The notes under the pieces were generated by a model. The model was not told the DNA's origin. It searched no databases and saw only the letters and a program-made list of their open reading frames with translations. Both the position numbers and the translations under genes were made by a program. DNA of 64,000 nt from NCBI GenBank assembly GCA_951799425.1, contig OX637409.1:14578960-14642959 (forward strand). Reading direction: 5' to 3'. This stretch comes from Ilex aquifolium (lineage: Eukaryota > Streptophyta > Magnoliopsida > Aquifoliales > Aquifoliaceae). Each line of letters opens with the position of its first letter. The stretch's first letter is position 1. Below, one piece after another: positions 20,044-31,935 of the stretch.

Positions 20044-22775
20044 TCATTGACCACTGACCTTGAAAGTCTGGTCATTCTTTCGGTTTTCAAGCTCGACTAC
20101 TCCATGAGGATTAACTGTGTAGACCACAAAAGAACTGGTCCAATGGGAACGCAGCTTTCCCTGAAAGAGGTGAAGTTGGGAATTGTGTAAAAGTACCTTT
20201 TGTCCTTTCTCAAAGGTCTTTCTCAAAATAGATTTGGCATGAAAATTTTTGACATTTTCTTTGTAAATCTTGGTACTTTCATATGCATCCCTTCGTATCT
20301 CCTCAAGTTCATTTAAGTCCAACCTTCTATGACTACCTGCAAGCCTTAAATTAAAATTGTGTTTTATATGCAGTCCAGTATGCCCACAAAGCATCAGTCA
20401 ACCTAAGTGACCAATCCTTTCTATTGGAGTTCACCATTTTTTCAAGTATGTGCTTAATCTCCTTATTAGCCAATTCAACTTGGCCATTAGTCTGTGGGTG
20501 ATATATAGTTGACACCTTATGTGCAATACCATATTTATGCGTGAGTGCAACATATGACCTATTACAAAAATTGCAATCCACCATCAGTAATGATAGCTCT
20601 AGGCATCCTAAATCTAGATAAAATATTTTCTTTCAAAAATTTGATCACAACCTTGTGATCATTTATCCTAGTTGGGATAGCCTCTACCCACTTTGACACA
20701 TAATCAACTGTCAATAAAATATAAGTATAAGATATCGAAAAAGGACCCATAAAATCAATGCCCCAACAATAAAAAATTTCTATAACAAGTATGGGGGTAA
20801 TGAGTATCATATTTCTACAGGTTATATCTCCTAACCTTTGACATTTATCATACTTCTTATAAAATATGAAACAATCTTTAAAAAGGGAGGGCCAGTAAAA
20901 CCACATTAAATAATCTTTGATGAAGTCTTTTTATATGAGAAATGACCTCTACAAGCCTCTGAATGATAAAATGCTATCACGTCCCTTTGCTCTTCATTGG
21001 GAACACATCAACTCATCACTTGGTCAGGGAAATACTTGAACAAGTAGAGATTGTCAAAGTAGAAGTACTTCACATGCACCAACATTTTTTCCTCTCCAGT
21101 GGACTCGATTGAACAAATAGTTGCCCTGTAACAAGATAATTTACTATATCAGCATACCATGACACATCTAAATTAATAGAAAACAAATGCTAATCAGGAT
21201 AAGAATCAAGGATAGAAATATGCTCATCTGTGTCTTGGAACATCAATCTTGATAAGTGGTCAGCCACCACATTCTCCACTCATTTCTTATCTTTGATGAT
21301 TATATGAAACTCTTAAAGTAGGAGGAGCCACCTAATCAGCCTTGATTTCACATCCTACTTAGACAAAAGATACTTCAAAGTAGTATGGTCAGTGTAAACA
21401 ACAATAGGTGAACCAATAATGTATAACCTAAATTTATCTAAGGCAAAAACTGCCACTAGCAATTCCTTTTCAATGGTAGTGTAATTTATCTGATCCTCAT
21501 TCAAAGTTTTGCTAGCGTAGTAGATAACAAGAGGTTTTTTGTCTTGCCATTGGCTAAGCACTGTGCCAACTGCAAAATCACTTGCATCGCATATGAGTTC
21601 AAAGGGAAGATCCCAATCGGGTGGTTGTATGATTGGAGGTGAAATAAACATGTTTTTAAGATTTTAAAAAGCTATCTCACAATCATTAGACCACTCAAAA
21701 GGAACATCCTTGGCCAATTAATTACATAAAGGTCGTGCCAAAACACTAAAACCTTTTATGAATTTCCTATACAACTCGGCATGAATAAGAAACGATTAGA
21801 CATCTTTTATAGATTTAGGGTAGGAAGGTTAGAAATCAACTTAACCTTTGCTTTGTCTACCTCTATCCCTTTTATAGACATTATATGACCTAATACAATA
21901 CCTTGAGTCACCATAAAGTGACACTTCTCCCAATTAAGCACCAGTCCATTCCCTGCACACCTCACAAGCACTTTTCCAAGATTCTCGAAGCAACCTTCGA
22001 AGGAGTCACCAAATACTGAAAAATTATCCATAAAGGCCTCAAATATTTTTTCCACCATATCACTGAATATACCCATTATGCACCTCTAGAACGTTCCTAG
22101 GGCATTGCAAATCTATAACATCCTTCTGTACGAAAACGTTCCTAAAGGGCATGTAAAGGTAGTCTTCTATTGATCCTCAAAGGCTATCTCTATCTGATTG
22201 CAGCCCGAATATGCATCCAAGAAGCAATAGAATGCATGCCTCGCAACCCACTCCAAAACTTGATCAAGGAAGGGTAATGGAAAGTGATCATTGCTAGTGT
22301 AGGAATTTGGTTTCTGTAATATATGCAAACCCTTCACCCGGTCACTGTTCTTGTAAGAATTAGTTCATTTTCTCATTTGCAACCACAGTGACTTCTGACT
22401 TCTTTGGAACCACTTGTGTAGGGCTTACACATTTGCTATCAGCAATTAGGAAGATGATTCCAACATCAAGCAACTTCAAAATTTCAGCTTTTACCACATC
22501 CTTTATGATAGGATTCAATATTCTCTATGGTTTTCGGGAAGGCTTGGCATCATCTTTAAGGAAGATCATGTGGGTGCATATGAGGTGGCTAATTCCTTTA
22601 ATATCTGCAATGGTCTACCCAATGGCTCACTTATGGGCTTTTAAAATGGCAATAACATCTCTTCTTGCTCTGGTAGCAAGGATGAATTGACTACTACTGG
22701 AAAAATATCATCACTCCCCAAGCAGGCATACTTCAATATAGATGGTAGTGGCTTCAATTTTGGTTGGGGTGGTTG
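20044..22775 (-). pseudogene. Degenerate Athila-type pol (RT, RNase H, integrase)
   Basis: Reading leftwards on the minus strand, fragments appear in normal pol order. At about 22775-22080 is eroded RT sequence with no long frame. At 22076-21807 is the RT palm end, where the catalytic motif reads FMDN instead of the expected FMDD. At 21651-21355 is RNase H (CDASDFAVGTVL, YYASKTL, VYTDHTTLKYLL). At 20906-20562 is the integrase zinc finger and core (KYDKCQR, GIDFMGPF, AIITDGG). At 20584-20351 is the rest of the core ([16 protein letters not shown]). At 20394-20044 is the C-terminal domain (GKLRSHWTSSFVV). Several stops and frameshifts separate them. It is an old, inactive copy unrelated in age to the intact gag at 1-797. 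Confidence 0.85.
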
Positions 22776-22992
22776 AACAGTGGATAGTAAAATTCTTTTT
22801 TCTACAATTTATAAATAATATGTCAACAAAGAGTGAACCCACACATTACCCATAATAAAAAATTTGATAGTGAATGCACACATCTAATAAAATAGTGTGA
22901 CAATATATAGTGACACCATACATATGCAAAACAAATGTTAAAAATTTGCCTGACACTTTTATACAATTTAAATACATTTGATTGAATAGAGA

Positions 22993-24209
22993 AAAAAAAT
23001 CATTTTTATAATTTTTGTGAAGATATGATTTTTGAATCATAAAATTGAAGGTTTATAGAAATCAATATCTTTCAGAATGTAGTCATATTATGGAGAAAGA
23101 GTAATTTGAACCTTTCTCGTTTATTAATGATGGTGCAAAGGCTCTGACGATGGCTTGATGCAAAGAGCAGACGATTTTGTTCGAGCAATAGAGATCTCGT
23201 TCGAACCAGAAAAAACTCCCTTTTTTTTGAATATATGAATGAAATACCGATTGATATTGCTCATGAAATATGTGGATTCCTTTTCGAAGTTCACCACGAA
23301 TTTTTTGGAGGTGTAATTTATTCTGTAATTTCTGCAACAATGTAATCTTCTGGGTTTGAATATTCATTGTTCAATTTTTTCTACTTGAATCATGCAAAGG
23401 TTTCCCATCTTTGAAGGGGAGTGATGATTGAAGTGGATATGATTCTTCTTTTGTGGAGGCTGTTCCATTCTTTCAATCGATCGTTAATGTTTTATTGTGT
23501 TTCCTAATATGGTAAACATATAATAAGGGTATTCCAATCCTTTTGATCCAAAATGTCTTTTTTAACAAATTTTTTTTAGGGTTGGACTTTATGAAAAATC
23601 ATTTTTTTAATTTTTGTGAAGATTATGGTTTTTGAATCATAAAATTGGAGGTTTCTAGAAATCAGTATCTTTCATACTGCAGTCATATTTTGGAGAAAGA
23701 GTAATTTGAACCTTTTTCCTTTACTGATGATGACGAAAAAACTCCGACATTGGTTGATGCAAAGAGCAGATGATTTCGTTGGAGCAATGGAGATCTCGTT
23801 GGAACTAGAAAAAACACCCTTTTTTTTTTAAATATATGAATGAAATACCGATTGATATTGCTCATAAAATTTGTGAATTCCTTTTTAAATTTCACACCAA
23901 ATTTTTTGGAGGTGCAATCTGTTCCGTAATTTCTGCAACAATGTAATCTTTTGGGTTCGAATATTTGTCATTCAATTTTTCTACTTGAATCATGCAAAGG
24001 TTTCCCGTCTTTGAAGGGGAAGTGATGACTAAAATGGATATAGTTTTTCTTTTGTGGAGATCGTTCAATTCCTTCACCCAATCGTTAGTGTTTTATTGTG
24101 TTTCTTAATCTGGTTTAATTCATTTAGTAAACAAATATTAAGGATATTCCACTCCTTTTGATCCAAAAATGTCCTTTTTAACAAAAGGTTTTTGTGGTTG
24201 GACTTTTTA
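22993..24209. repeat. Tandem duplication of a ~0.6-kb unit
   Basis: Copy 1 (about 22993-23592) and copy 2 (about 23593-24209) align along their length with a 599-617 bp offset. Both have GAATCATAAAATTG near the start, GGAGAAAGAGTAATTTGAAC, AATGAAATACCGATTGATAT in the middle, and GTTGGACTTT at the end. By eye they are roughly 85-90% identical. Fragmentary minus-strand ORFs occur at equivalent places in both copies, but none is intact or recognisable. Confidence 0.85.
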
Positions 24210-27200
24210 TCAAATAAGTTGTAGAAAGTGTACTGGCTCCAAAAAAAAACCCTAAATTTAAATCCATTAAATTAGGTCCAAAAAAATTTTTAATTAAAAT
24301 TTTAGTCAACAAAAAATATTTAGTTAAATGATTCGGGCCCAAAAGTCAACCCAATAAGTACTGTACATTAAGCATCACTAGTACAATAACAAACACAAAC
24401 ATACATACAAACACTGTCACACCATAACTCTACAATAATAGTATATGTCTATTCCAGTTGAGTGAACCCCAATCACTTAACATAATTCATGTTACTCTGT
24501 ACATGATTATAAAACTATATGTGCAACCACCCACCAAGTGCATCAAGATAGAAATAAACTCATGCATATCATCAAAACATCTATATCGACTATCTATTTA
24601 CAATAACAAATTATGTTATTAGAGTCTTAATTAATTACATGACTCAAATATAGATCAAGTTAATACAGACACAACCTAAACATCCATTTTATTCTCCTCG
24701 ACCTATTAGACCCAGTAGTGGACATACTTCTTTATAAAGCTACTTGAAAACACAAACTATGAGAGGGTGAACTCAACACATTCAATAAGTATACTTGCAT
24801 CATAATAATAGAAAATTAATAAAGATACAAGAATCACTGTAAAAGATAAGATTTTTAGATTATCTCATAAAACAATAATATACACCACACACAACTCCAA
24901 CTACCAAAATAAGCACCAAAAAGAAGAATTACGCTTACTTTATCGAATACAGTATCATAAAGGAATCGGAACAATCAACAAACAGTGGCCACTCATGGTG
25001 GTCATCCACATAACTCATCACACATATAATCCATTACACAATTCTTCACATATCATTACTCAAACTCGCCTTATTACAAATCACACATAAACATAATCCT
25101 CATAGTATATTTGAGCTTCTTAAAATTCCAACCAAACAATAAACATTCCCAATTTCATATAATCTTGATCAATATAAATATAGAAGCTTATTGAAGGAAT
25201 TACTCCTCACATTTGTCCTCATCTCTTATCCCATCACTGTAGATTCTTGGCAATAGGTATAATCCAAATGGTATCCATATATCCATTCATCCATACATAA
25301 GGGATAAGAAGAATACATATTATAATGATTTTCATCTAGTATGAGACAATACAGTCACTCACCTTGGGTCAGATTCTACATCAAGATTAGTCCCTTTTGA
25401 CTTTAGGTGGAACGGACATTGATGTTGTCACCTCCGTGAAAGGAATCATATAATAAATGTAGCGAAATTTAAAAAATATAATAATTTGATTCCTCAAACC
25501 AATATCTATTTATGTTTAATACAAACCGAGAAACCTTAGATCTATAGAAAAGATTAAGGGTTACCTCTTGAAGCGTGCATTTAACGATCTTTAAGCATTC
25601 TCAAAACTTTTAATATTCAAATCTGAATTTGATATTTACCCCAACCCTCGTAAACGTTTGACCTCTATTGGTATCCACATGAATTGATAAACTTGAAGGA
25701 TCTACCTCAACTATTGATAAACTAGTAGAGAGAAAGAATGATGGGTGGTTCTTCTTGTGCTAACAAGAGAGTTGTTATATCATTGATAACCATCTCCTAC
25801 ATAAAGATATTTATAGAGCTTTAAAGATTCTAATCCTAGTTTGGGTCAAGTTGTAATTATCTCATAATTACATATAACGCCTTTATTAACCATTAATTGT
25901 AATAAAGTCCCTAATTAACTCTTAATTAGGTTTTCACTCCAATTAACTCTTAATTAGATGTCTCTCATTTATCCTTTAGTTTTCAATCAATTCTATTGTG
26001 TGTGACCCTATAGGTTCAAGCATACCCTGTTGTAGGCATTCGATACTAACTACAAGTAGCATCTCAAATTAGAACTCTTTCTAATTTAGCTTGAATTAGA
26101 ACTCTTTTAATTCTCCCTTTATGAAGAACAATTAATATATTTATATTAATTTCATTCTTCGGGCTTCTACTAATCATGAGTAACACCTAGTAGCATATCA
26201 TGATTAACCTCTGGATAGCACGAAGTAGGTAAAGAACTCATTTAGTCTACATTTTCCATGCAATTCAATTTTTCTATCACACAACACCCCAATTAAATTA
26301 CTAGGGTATGAAATTACTGTCAAACCTCTAACTCAATCTTATGTTTTCAATCTTAGAACTATGACTCTTAATGATCAATTAGAAACCCTTTTTCTATTTG
26401 TCATTTTGCCTTGGCCAAGGACTCCTTGAGTCATATCCTAGAAGATCACATCGGACATTCTCCCTTTATTTACCAAGGGTGATAGATTCTATAATGTACA
26501 CTCATAAATCTCCACGCATGTCTAACTATGTCCAACAATACATATCCAAGTTATACGGTTAGTATACAAATATGTTGTATAGTTAAAGTATAAAAGTTTA
26601 TGCACAAGACAACCACGGTGTCTCAAGTTTAAGGATCAGTTGCATAACTATAACTTTAGGATTTAATATTGACAGGTATGTAAAACTCTAGATGAAAAAT
26701 CATGCGTTAGTCAATGGCCACATTCAGTGTACTTGTTCTCTAACAAGCACCCACATACCTGCTTCAGTGTCCCTACACTAGTGACTTAGACGAGTCACCT
26801 CAAATCAAATATGAGTAAACATAGTGTGTGCTAGTCTATTCGGATTACATAGTGCCCACATAATAATCCTATGGTTAGGAATATTTAACATTTAAGTACT
26901 AAGAAGTATAGGTCTCATTTTCTCAACTCCTTGAGAAACTATCTTCTTAACTAATACTCTATGGACTATATCATGTATATTAAAATGAAATTAAACAGTA
27001 ACATGATAAGTTATATTGACCTTTTATTTAATTAAGTAATGAATGTTGTGAGTACAACCCCAAAGATTGGTCTTAGAGTATACTATAAACACTGAAAGAC
27101 CGGCATTCCACTGAAACTTCCGAGTGAAAAGAGCTCAAGATCCTTGAAGTTTCACCTCCACACCAAGTGATTATGAGAGTTATGAGGAGGAGAGAATTGT

Positions 27201-27756
27201 CTTGGTTCCAAGTGGGTAAGAGCTCCTCCAACTCTTTGCTGAAACTTCTCCACCGAAGCTAGAAAATTCTCCCTAAAAACTCATTTACTTCTCCATCCCA
27301 CTCAAAGAGCCGGTGCATGCAAGAGGAGACTCCCCAATAGCTCATATCTTCCACCGAAAATCAACTAGGAGGCTTCTAGAGGTGCCAAGTGGCCACATAA
27401 TGCCTTATTTACACCTTGAACCCCCTTCATTCCCTCTATCCACCTATTCTATACTCAATTTTTTTTCTCTAGCTAATCACCCTTCATAATTTTACAATAC
27501 ACATAATTAAATCTTAGGAATAGCGAGTAGAATTCATACTTTATTTTCCAGGTTCCCCATACTCTTAATTTTACCTCATATCTAACATCAACAATTTACA
27601 CTTAAAAATCCAAAAACGTGATATGAAATGTCATGTAATGCATGTCCGGGTCTCACACACACACATTATTTAAAATTAATAGCAAAAGACAAATAATATT
27701 TATTTTCATCCCTTCTCCCTTCCGATCTCTATCTCTTTCTCATCTATTATGACTAA
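24210..27756. other. Intergenic DNA resembling non-coding LTR-retrotransposon sequence
   Basis: No ORF of interest is present in 3.5 kb. On the minus strand, 26530 to 25420 has the look of an LTR: a TATA-like TCTATAAATATC near 25806-25817, then a leader-like stretch ending ATTATATGATTCCTTTCACG near 25435. 24240-25400 on the minus strand also resembles gypsy LTR text. Matching repeats or termini within the window were not found, so boundaries are not claimed. Confidence 0.3.
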
Positions 27757-28321
27757 TGATGCGCAAAATAGGCTATGCACAATCAACAGTAGAGTGTACG
27801 ATGCAGAGCAATTAATGAATAAATTAATAGCAAAAGAAAAAGAATGGGTGGTTGGGCCAAGGTGACCTAACCACCGAAGACGGCAACGGTGGCTGAAAAA
27901 CTTTATTAATAAAGTAGTAGGTGGGAGAGAGAGAGAGAGAGCAAGAGTAAGCTTTAGGTGGGATGAGGTAGCTATGAGAGAGATAGCTGTGTGTGAGAGA
28001 TGTAAATATCAAGAGGTATGTCCCTCATGTGTAGAGGGATTACAATTTATAAACACAAAACCTTAGCTGAGACGGTGGTTATGAACGGTAAGTTATTAGC
28101 TTTTGAGGGAGGATAACTGCAGCTATAGATAGGTATAATTTAAGATAGTCTTGATATTTAAGAGTGGCTATCACAATGATTGCTCTCCATGTGCGCTGAC
28201 TTCTTGGGTTCCTTGAATCTTGAACTGGGCTAAGACCACGAGTTGGGCTTGTCTTGCCTTTTAGCTGATTTGGGCCTACCTCATTAATTAAGCCTGGACC
28301 AAGTTGGATATGGGCTCATCA
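27757..28321 (-). repeat. 3' LTR of the Tat element
   Basis: It begins TGATGCGCAAAATAGG and ends GGGCTCATCA, and matches the LTR at 37238-37807 over its length, including a GA microsatellite (about 27926-27945) and CTTCTTGGGTTC near its end. It is the 3' LTR because pol reads toward it. Confidence 0.88.
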
Positions 28322-28564
28322 TTGGCCCTCCATGCCCTAAACACTTATTTTGACAAATGGAGTTGAGGGTATGAGCCCTTCACCTGGACAGGCAAAAGTT
28401 TTCTTGCTCTGCGCGGTGGTAGCCTCCTCAGATTCCTGCATCTCGGGAGCTCATTTTTCCCTTTTTCCATTGCTGGACACTCACTATGTCTCCTTCAGAT
28501 TATGGGGGACTTCACATAAAACCCCCTTCCTTCCTTTACGGATATCCCCTAGGGTTTGATGGAC

Positions 28565-28584
28565 TTATATATATATATATATAC
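28565..28584 (+). promoter_or_regulatory. TATA-like promoter element for the Tat antisense gene
   Basis: TTATATATATATATATATAC lies about 110 bp before the first plus-strand ATG (28692) of the antisense gene and just inside the 3' LTR. The preceding CCTAGGGTTTGATGG is common in plant leaders. This suggests the antisense ORF had its own promoter; function is inferred. Confidence 0.35.
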
Positions 28585-28691
28585 CAACAAATCAACCACT
28601 CACCCATTTTTTCATTATCCCTTGGATTGGGTTAAACACCTCTCATCTCCTCATTTTCATAGATCAAAGATAGGGATTGGCTTGCTAGACC

Positions 28692-31585
28692 ATGGAAACA
28701 AGGCGAGGGTTGATGAACGAAGACGCGGACGGTGTGACTCCATGCCTCAGAGGAGGCGATACAACAGGCGACGACGTTAGAGGGATCGACGATGATGATC
28801 AGCGAAGCAAGTTCCAAAGTGCGCCAAGGGAGATGACGACGCCATTCAAAGCACAGATCCTTTGGGCAATGCTGAGGAAGGCGGAAGCACCCTTGTCCAG
28901 CCAGCTGAGTTCATGGGCGCAGACGGAGATGGCACCCAAGGCAACAGTGATGCTAGGCAGAGCATGGGAGACGGCGACCCCAGGAATGACAGGGTAGGCA
29001 ACGCTCAAGGCGCGGATAGGCTTGCTGGCGACGCCCTCGTAGGAAATACTTCGGGCTGTGGCTAGGGCGGCGCCCGCAGAAGAGGACTCGGTGGCGCCAG
29101 AGGCACAGACGGTGTTGGCTGTGTGTGTGTCGATGGAATGGGCGACACCATTGTAAGGACCCAGCCGATGGGCGACAATTGAGCTCGAGTTGAATAGGTT
29201 AGGTGTACAGGTGACGCCGAGAAGCGGTTGGAGCCTGGGCGACGCCAGAGCTGGACTTGGCAACGTTGGGAAGGACATGGGTGCAAGGAGGGGTGAAACC
29301 TTGGGCATGGTTGGCGGTGCTGAAGTTGGGGAAAGGGGAGACAGTGTTAGTGACGCGCCGGGCGACGCCAATGACATGCTAGACGACTTCAGCAGCATGG
29401 GCGAATCCAATAACGCGCTAGGCACTGGTGCTCGGGGTAGGCTGGGCGCTGGTATAGGAGGTCCACGCACGGGGAGAATAGACATAGGCACTAAAATGCC
29501 GTTCAGGGGAATGGCTGGCACTGGAGCTGATGGATCGGGCAGTGGAGGAAAACAAGGTACCGCCTTTTGACTAGGTAACTTAACCTTGTTCATTAATTTT
29601 TGTTAATCACGGAGCCCCTTGACCTTTTATTGGCTTTTGCCTTGTTAGGTGCCTGAATTGGTAGGGGCAGTATGACAGATATTACATAAGCTTCGCACCG
29701 ATGCAAATGAGTTGTTGAAGGCGATGGGTCGAAGGTATCCTCTATCTTCACTTCAATTAAATGCGATGATGACATTGCTCGCATTGTATCGTCCTTTCAT
29801 ATTCCTCTTGCTATTATGTGTTGCCAAGTCGAGGGGGACGAGCCAGCGTACTATGACTCCTCAAGCGAGATTATTTTTTACGAGAACATCCTAGAGGAGG
29901 GATTGCGGTTTCCTATACTGGGGTTCATTTGTCGGATTCTGGGTCACTTATCACTGGCTCCAAGGAGGTTGACTCCCAATGGTTAGAGGGTGATTCTGAC
30001 ATTCTTCTCATTATGGTGGTTGGTCCATGGTGCAGATGTTCCTCCCCCTTTTGAGGAGTTCTTGGCTTCGTATGTGCTTCTAGATAATCCTACTCCTCAT
30101 CAAGGGTGGTACCGTTTTTCCCTAAGGTCAGACAAGTTTATTACTGGACTGCCTTCGAATTGCCATAGTGGGAAATCTAGGTTCTTCTTTATCGGATGTG
30201 AGTGGGCTATTGAGGAAGATCGTGACTTAGTGCCTTCAAGGTGGGGAACTACTCTGAGGACCAAGTTAGGTATGAGTTTTACCTTTGCTTTTACGTTGAC
30301 TGTCATGTCCCTGTATTTACTGCATGTTTGGTTCCTTTGCAACTCCACCCACATTATCTATAGAGAAGGAGAGTAGGCTCCAGGTCGTGCGGGATCATCT
30401 TTTCAAGGAGTTTATAGCCCTCATGTTCGTAGCGGGTCATCCCAGAGTCTCCCCTAGGCAAAAGAGGAAAGGTATTTGAACTTTCCAATAAGCTTCAATA
30501 ATTGTAATACTGTAAATTCTTCGTCTTATACCAGTTTCGTAGGTCCTTCTATTGATAGAGCAATGGTGGATGATTTTTATGCTTCTAGGGTGACATCTTC
30601 CCCTCCTTTTAAGAGGGCGAAGTCTGATACCCCCAGCGCTTCTCGGCCGAGGTCCAATGGTCAGGTTGCTTCCTGGGAGATGGGACCCGGTGGTGCCCCC
30701 ACTCCTTCCTCAGTTGTGACTCCTTCGCATTCCAGAGCTAGCCCTAGTGTCACTGTAGAACTTGAGACTCCAATGCGGTCTTCCGTCAGGAAAGGAGTTC
30801 CACGTTGTTGTCCTGCTTCTAGCAATAGTTCGGTATCCATACTGCAGGACATAAATATGGTCAAGGAGCGGCTTTGGGGTTTTTGACCGCCACGGATATT
30901 AGAGAGGTCGGCTCTCGAGATCCAAAGGGCATTATCAATACCGCGATGAAGGGATTTGCCAGGGCATGTCTTTTACTCAACTTTAACTTTGTACCTACCT
31001 CATTTTCCTCATGTCCTGTTTTTGAATGCTTGTAGGTGGCTGCCACTTTTTTCCTACTTTTTTCCAAGGATGATCAAGCTTGGAGAGGCATCCAGGGATC
31101 TGGCAAAAGAGAGGCAAGAAAGAGAGGCTGCTGAGGAGCAGTTGAGGCTCGAGAGGTAGGCACGAGAGTTAAGGCTAGCCTACAAGAGAGCTGCACCTCT
31201 TGAGGCCAAGCTTCTGGCGTCCCGTGAGAGAGCCACCTAGTTAGAGGCTAGCAGAGAGGTTGTCTGCGCGAGAGCAGAGATAGAGCTGTGAGTGTCTCGC
31301 GAGAGGGCCACTGGAGCTGAGGCCTAGCTTTGAACCGCTCGGGAGAGGGCTGCCGTGACAGAGGCTGGCCTGCGAGCAACTCATGAGAGAGCTACCAGGG
31401 CAGAGGCTCATTCCATTGAGATGGCGATGAGGAAGGAGGCTACTGAGAGGATCGTTGCAGACGCCTTTATTGATGGTTATGAGGAACTTAGGGGGAAGGT
31501 TTCAGCAGCTTTCCCTACCATTGAATTTTCTACATTCGTCCCCTATGAGGCATCGAGGACTGATGGTGATGGGGGAGAGCTTTGA
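28692..31585 (+). pseudogene. Antisense gene of the Tat element ('putative gypsy type transposon' family), degenerate
   Basis: On the strand opposite to pol, a decayed gene can be followed in pieces. 28692-29570 is GC-rich and codes for Gly/Asp/Ala-rich low-complexity sequence in shifting frames. 29700-30270 carries the recognisable domain: LRFPILGFICRILGHLSLAP, then TFFSLWWLVHG, HQGWYRFSLR, KFITGLPSN and SRFFFIGCEW, matching the PF04195-type 'putative gypsy type transposon' domain. 30476-30886 is Ser/Pro-rich, probably after an intron (TACCAG at about 30529-30534 resembles an acceptor). 31080-31585 encodes a coiled coil (EASRDLAKERQEREAAEEQL, repeated ARERA words) ending DGDGGEL. Several stops interrupt it. 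The role of this protein family is unknown. Confidence 0.7.
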
Positions 31586-31935
31586 TGAGAATGGATTAGG
31601 GAGTAGTGAGTGATGTCAGGAGTATGACACTTTTATCTTTTGTTCCTCTTTTTGTTGCAAGGTCATGTTCTATCTTTTGTAAATTGTTTACAAACTTCTA
31701 TGTAATAAAAGAAAGTTTTTGACAAAGATAATCTTGCAAATTTTTATTTCATAATTTGAAGTAGGTAACAAAAAGAACTAACTAAAACGACAAAAGATAA
31801 TTTAAATGATAGTACTTACTTGTATGCTCACTGACTTGCACCCTCGCTATTGGTAACACATCTTTAGGTGTTCCGCGTTCTATGGATGGTTCAGGGTTTT
31901 CCCCTTAGAGTTTTGAATTCTGTAGGTGCCCTATC

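Noticed and set aside
28799..29593. 264-residue Pro/Ala/Ser-rich minus-strand ORF
   Set aside because: It is the reverse of the GC-rich first part of the Tat antisense gene and shows no domain; other frames here are equally open because the region is GC-rich.
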